From positions 1 through 64,000 of the forward strand of contig DAOPQC010000008.1 in assembly GCA_035358815.1 (NCBI GenBank): 64,000 bases of DNA. Reading direction: 5' to 3'. Below are positions 61,050-64,000 of the stretch, one piece after another; the stretch's first letter is position 1, and every line of letters starts with the position of its first letter. The notes under the pieces are model-generated. The model saw nothing but the letters and a program-made list of their open reading frames with translations, was not told the origin of the DNA and did not search any database. Position numbers and translations under genes: made by a program. The stretch comes from Thermoanaerobaculales bacterium. Its GTDB lineage: Bacteria; Acidobacteriota; Thermoanaerobaculia; Thermoanaerobaculales; Sulfomarinibacteraceae.

Positions 61050-61871
61050 TCAGCTCGTTTCTATGCCCTCGATTTTCTCTGAGAGGCTGTGGTTCAGTGC
61101 GTCTCCATCGATCCCCGAGTGAATGCGCCGGTGGCAGTTCGGGCACAGCGCAGCAACCCATCGGGGATGATCCGGGCCCTCATCGGCGAGGCGGCGAATG
61201 TGGTGTGGCTCCAAGTACGGTCCGCCGTAGCGGTTCTTGAACGGCGCCGTCTGCCCACAGCACTCACACCGGCCGCACGCACGCTTCAGGACGTACGCTC
61301 GGACCGCCAGGCTTCTCCGTCGCTCGATCTTGGTGCGCTTGCGTGGCTCTGCATCACTCGGAGCCGGCGTGGTCGCTAGTCTGTACAACGCCGAGAGGGA
61401 CATGCGGGACAGCCCCAGAAGGGGGTCGGCGCCGGCGTCGGTGGCAGTGATGGCCTGCCCACTCGCATGATTGAGGAACGCGAGCCGAAACGCGATCGCT
61501 CGTCTCGGATCTCCATTCTTGTCAGCTGTCACAACCTCGGCGTGATCGACGTAGGCCACCTCGCCCTGGTATTCGAGCTTCCGGTCCTTCCTGGACTTGA
61601 ACAGGTACAACCTCTCGCCGTTGAGGTGGTGGTCGCGGATGGCGAGGTTGCCGAACTTCATCCTCATGTCACCTACCTGGCCCTCCCCGAAGTACCGGAA
61701 AGTTCCATCGTCGAGGAACCCGTCCCGATAGCCAAACTGGTGTCCAGCTTCGCCGGTAAAGAGGAAGACCATCGGATGGTTGGCGGGCGTACTGATGCCG
61801 CCCTGGCGTTGCCCGCCGTACTCGTCGTGGAGCTCCCGCCGGTTGTACAGCCGACCCGGAACGAAATCCAT
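61050..61871 (-). CDS. SRA-like/HNH modification-dependent nuclease
   Basis: 273 residues. The N-terminal ~150 residues match the SRA-like domain of ScoMcrA-type type IV restriction enzymes: GGQRQGGISTPANHPMVFLF, TGEAGHQFGYRDGF and EGQVGDMRMKFGNLAIRDH. The C-terminus has an HNH nuclease: CGRCECCGQ near 203, YLEPHHIRRLADEGPDHP, and CPNCHRRIH with the final metal Cys/His. It would cut DNA carrying modified bases or phosphorothioate. The start is the ATG at 61871, with GGAGG upstream. An HNH-HIT gene precedes it by 21 bp. Confidence 0.9.
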   Translation of the reverse strand: MDFVPGRLYNRRELHDEYGGQRQGGISTPANHPMVFLFTGEAGHQFGYRDGFLDDGTFRYFGEGQVGDMRMKFGNLAIRDHHLNGERLYLFKSRKDRKLEYQGEVAYVDHAEVVTADKNGDPRRAIAFRLAFLNHASGQAITATDAGADPLLGLSRMSLSALYRLATTPAPSDAEPRKRTKIERRRSLAVRAYVLKRACGRCECCGQTAPFKNRYGGPYLEPHHIRRLADEGPDHPRWVAALCPNCHRRIHSGIDGDALNHSLSEKIEGIETS

Positions 61872-61892
61872 GACCGCCTCCTCTCGGCGAGC

Positions 61893-62879
61893 CTAGTAGC
61901 TCTGCTTCGCTGGGATCACTCCCCGGACACCCCCGCGAGGCGAAGCAACGTCGCCTGCCCTACGCGGGATCAGGTGCACGTGCGCGTGGAAGATCGTCTG
62001 GCCGGCGGACTCGCCCGAGTTCACCCCGACGTTGAACCCGGAGATGGAGGAGTCCGCGGATTCAAGGCGCCTGCGACACTCGGCGAGAAGCCGGTCGATG
62101 GCGTTCTTCTCCGGCTGGTACAGATCGAAGTAGTCCGCCACGTGTCTCCGCGGCACGATCAGCGTGTGGCCCTCGGTCGCTGGGTATCCGTCCCTGACGG
62201 CGAGCGCGAGCTCGGTCTCGGCCACAACTCGACCGCGAGGAGGATCGCAGAACGGGCAGCCCGCTTGACGATGGCTGTAGCTCGCGTGGACGGCAGCGAA
62301 GTCGGTGTCGTCCCTGTCGCTCTTCTGCGAGTTGCAGGTCTCGCAGAGTGCCTGCATGTTCGCGGGGTCGTCGCTCCCCCCAACGTTCTTCGGCACGATG
62401 TGGTCCACCTGTAGCTGGCGCTCCAGGCTGCTGACGCCGCACGCCTCACAGCGACCTCGCGCCCTGCGGATGATCTCGTACCGCAGGCTGCCGGAGATGT
62501 ACCCTCTGTGCTTCCTCCGGTGCTGCCACGGAGCGATACCACGAACCTCGAGGTACTCGCACAGTTTCTTCTCGCACTCTGCGATGAGACTTTGCCGGTC
62601 GTCGTCCGAGAGGTCCCGGAAGTCCTGAGTGAGCTGATAGTCGTCTCCGACCTTTTCGACAATTCCGTGGCTCCGGAGCACTCGGCCCGGCATGTTGTGG
62701 ACGATCGTCTCGTAGTACTCGATCTGGCTCCTGTCCTGCTCCACGAACGCCTTGGCGATGGCCGTCTTCGATGCGCGCCCGCCGTTCTCCAACAGCACGC
62801 GAAGCATCACGGGCTGGTAGATGTGCGACATGCGCATTCGCTCTGCGATGAACTCGTGGAGGCGATCGTACGAGCCCAT
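61893..62879 (-). CDS. HNH nuclease fused to HIT domain
   Basis: 328 residues from the ATG at 62879 with AAGGGGG upstream; the frame is open to 62945 without a signal. The N-terminal ~100 residues form a winged-helix-like region. The HNH domain has CEACGVSS near 140, QVDHIVPKNVGGSDDPANMQ and CETCNSQKSD. The HIT (histidine triad) domain at ~205-328 has GHTLIVPRRHVADYFDL and QTIFHAHVHLIPR, HxHxH near 298. HIT proteins hydrolyse nucleotide-phosphoramidates or adenylylated substrates. The pairing with an HNH nuclease suggests a nucleotide-linked DNA-processing enzyme. It is cotranscribed with the SRA-HNH gene. Confidence 0.88.
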   Translation of the reverse strand: MGSYDRLHEFIAERMRMSHIYQPVMLRVLLENGGRASKTAIAKAFVEQDRSQIEYYETIVHNMPGRVLRSHGIVEKVGDDYQLTQDFRDLSDDDRQSLIAECEKKLCEYLEVRGIAPWQHRRKHRGYISGSLRYEIIRRARGRCEACGVSSLERQLQVDHIVPKNVGGSDDPANMQALCETCNSQKSDRDDTDFAAVHASYSHRQAGCPFCDPPRGRVVAETELALAVRDGYPATEGHTLIVPRRHVADYFDLYQPEKNAIDRLLAECRRRLESADSSISGFNVGVNSGESAGQTIFHAHVHLIPRRAGDVASPRGGVRGVIPAKQSY

Positions 62880-62969
62880 TCTGGCCCCCTTGGAATCTCG
62901 GTTCCTCTCAGTGGGGAGGATAGGCGGGCAGCCTCGGCACGTCACGCTCTTGAACTCGAACTGGGCGCT

Positions 62970-63161
62970 CTAAGCCTTCGGCGCATTCGTCCAGTCCTCT
63001 TGGTCAAGGACCTGCAGTTCGAGTTCTCGCTCCTTGCGCTGCAGCTCGGCGAGCTCCTCCACTCGCCGCTCCCCCTGCCGAGAGATCCGGCGAATCACGA
63101 TCGTCCACACCACCATCATGACGAGTAGCAGCGCGAGCACGATCAGGTTGGTGGTAGTCAC
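62970..63161 (-). CDS. Small single-span membrane protein
   Basis: 63 residues from a GTG at 63161 (TTTNLIVLALLLVMMVVWTI is the membrane segment), followed by a charged helix (RRVEELAELQRKERELELQV) that would form a short coiled coil in the cytoplasm. An alternative start at 63221 adds 20 residues. The family is unknown. It lies 90 bp upstream of the HNH-HIT gene on the same strand. Confidence 0.55.
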   Translation of the reverse strand: MTTTNLIVLALLLVMMVVWTIVIRRISRQGERRVEELAELQRKERELELQVLDQEDWTNAPKA

Positions 63162-63263
63162 GCGGCGAGAGTAACACCTCGCCCCGGGTGGCTTCGGCGT
63201 TCTGGTGTTCCTCCACTTCACCGGCCATGTCGATATACCTGACCAGCAGGTGCTGCGCGAGAA

Positions 63264-63722
63264 CTACTGCACCGAGTTCTGAATCCCCTGCTCGATGGCC
63301 TCGAGCGCCTCGCGACGGAGTCGCTCGCGGACGGCGTGGGCGCGCTCGGGGCCGAAGTGAACGTACGTGGCGGCCATGGTCCAGAGGTACCAGGACATGG
63401 TCTCCTGATCGAACCGAATGAACTCCCTGAGGTCGATCGGGCCCTCCTGGATGATCAGGCGCGCAACGTCGTACGGGTACTTACCGTAGGTGCCTCCCCA
63501 GCCCAGATAGCACCCGGCCATGACCGGGTAGCGCAAAGCCTTGCGGATGACCTCGTAGACGATCTTGACCATCTCGTCTTCGGTCCTGACCCGGCCGTCC
63601 CAGAGCATGGGGTCGTTGTTACGCGCTTCCGGATCAGTGGGCAAGTCCTCGAAGATGGGACCGTCCGGGCCGTAAGAGACTAGGTGCCAACCGTCGTCCG
63701 GCTTCTTGGCGTCGTCACTCAT
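63264..63722 (-). CDS. Hypothetical 152-residue protein
   Basis: ATG at 63722 with AAGGAGG six bases away. A soluble, mostly helical protein with conserved-looking LSYGPDGP-like start (HLVSYGPDGPIFEDLPTDP) and the segment YPVMAGCYLGWGGTYGKYPY. No domain is recognised. It is the first gene of the minus-strand group ending with the SRA-HNH nuclease; the 102-bp gap to the small membrane gene leaves cotranscription open. Confidence 0.72.
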   Translation of the reverse strand: MSDDAKKPDDGWHLVSYGPDGPIFEDLPTDPEARNNDPMLWDGRVRTEDEMVKIVYEVIRKALRYPVMAGCYLGWGGTYGKYPYDVARLIIQEGPIDLREFIRFDQETMSWYLWTMAATYVHFGPERAHAVRERLRREALEAIEQGIQNSVQ

Positions 63723-64000
63723 GGCTGCCTCCTTCGTGGTTGCGCCGCGGCCGCACGACGGGAGGAGGCGCCATCGCCATCGAGAAGGCCCGTCGACGAC
63801 GCGACGGGCCGAGAAGGCGATCTTCTGTCCGTTCGCGCTTTAGCGGCATTTGTTTATGGCGCCCGCAAGCTGCGATTCAAATCGGCGCCAACACTCACTA
63901 TACCACCGGTTGCATGCCCCGAATTGGGTTCTCCGGGCGCTTCCGCTCCGTTCCACTCCGATGCACCAAGTCCCAATATCCAACACACTCAGTTTCCACG
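63723..64000. other. Noncoding end of window with GC hairpin
   Basis: A 9-bp stem GGCCCGTCG/CGACGGGCC (63787-63810) is nested in an outer ATCGCC/GGCGAT pairing. On the minus strand it reads into TTCTCGAT with little T-tract, so it could be a leader structure of the following gene or a terminator of a gene beyond the window. The last 160 bp show no gene. Confidence 0.45.

Noticed and set aside
63866..63885. tRNA T-loop-like string (GATTCAAATC) that could mark an island end
   Set aside because: The flanking bases do not form a T-stem and do not match the 3' end of tRNA-Pro.

Overview
The window is GC-rich chromosomal DNA (roughly 70% G+C over the first 34 kb). The gene content suggests a Gram-negative, non-proteobacterial organism, most likely an Acidobacteriota of the Thermoanaerobaculia type. 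The reasons are an MglA-type GTPase, an outer-membrane beta-barrel, RtcB with archease, paired ArsA ATPases, and three secreted proteins that share the extreme C-terminal ending GDTSAWSxTVP. The assignment is inference; there is no rRNA here to confirm it.

Left part (1-34,369) is ordinary core genome. On the minus strand: a secreted PA-domain protein cut by the window edge, an ArsR/FmdB pair, an outer-membrane protein, a DUF1846 protein, RtcB RNA ligase with archease, a secreted metzincin, a polytopic membrane protein coupled to a small secreted protein, and two overlapping ArsA-type ATPases. Divergent from these is a plus-strand Fe-S operon (CGFS glutaredoxin, A-type carrier, and a YgfZ protein fused to TPRs) followed by a transglutaminase-like protein. 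Next come peptidase T, a PAS-GGDEF-EAL protein, NDH-2, class II photolyase with a shortened SDR gene, a DsbA-like protein, a lipoprotein, Der, a long MglA-like GTPase, a MerR regulator and another secreted GDTSAWS protein. tRNA-Leu(CAA) and tRNA-Pro(GGG) lie in this part. Two interspersed repeat families occupy the gaps: a composite element found five times at the 3' ends of minus-strand genes, and short TAGCGCAG palindromic units.

Right part (34,370-64,000) starts at the 3' end of tRNA-Pro and is an accessory region of lower and patchier G+C. Its centre is a minus-strand defence locus. A CARF-like sensor fused to a sigma-54 activator (53,367-54,878) is followed at once by a well-spaced -24/-12 promoter. 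Downstream of that are a SNF2 helicase-DUF3883 protein, a 65-residue protein, an OLD-like ATPase, a decayed DUF1156 methylase start, an unknown coiled-coil protein, a GmrSD-like DUF262/DUF1524 protein, an intact DUF1156 DNA methylase, a HEPN-DUF499 ATPase, a zinc-ribbon J-domain protein, two small unknown proteins and a membrane-anchored zinc peptidase. Helicase, DUF499 and DUF1156 methylase recall the anti-phage-associated DISARM-like clusters, but the DISARM core genes are absent and the sensor/sigma-54 switch is unusual.

Beyond the locus lie four small plus-strand genes of unknown function, then more defence-like genes: a PD-(D/E)XK-like/GIY-YIG pair, an ankyrin protein with a C-terminal helix-turn-helix-like domain, an SRA-like/HNH nuclease and an HNH-HIT fusion. 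No integrase or transposase was found, so the outer edge of the island is not defined here.
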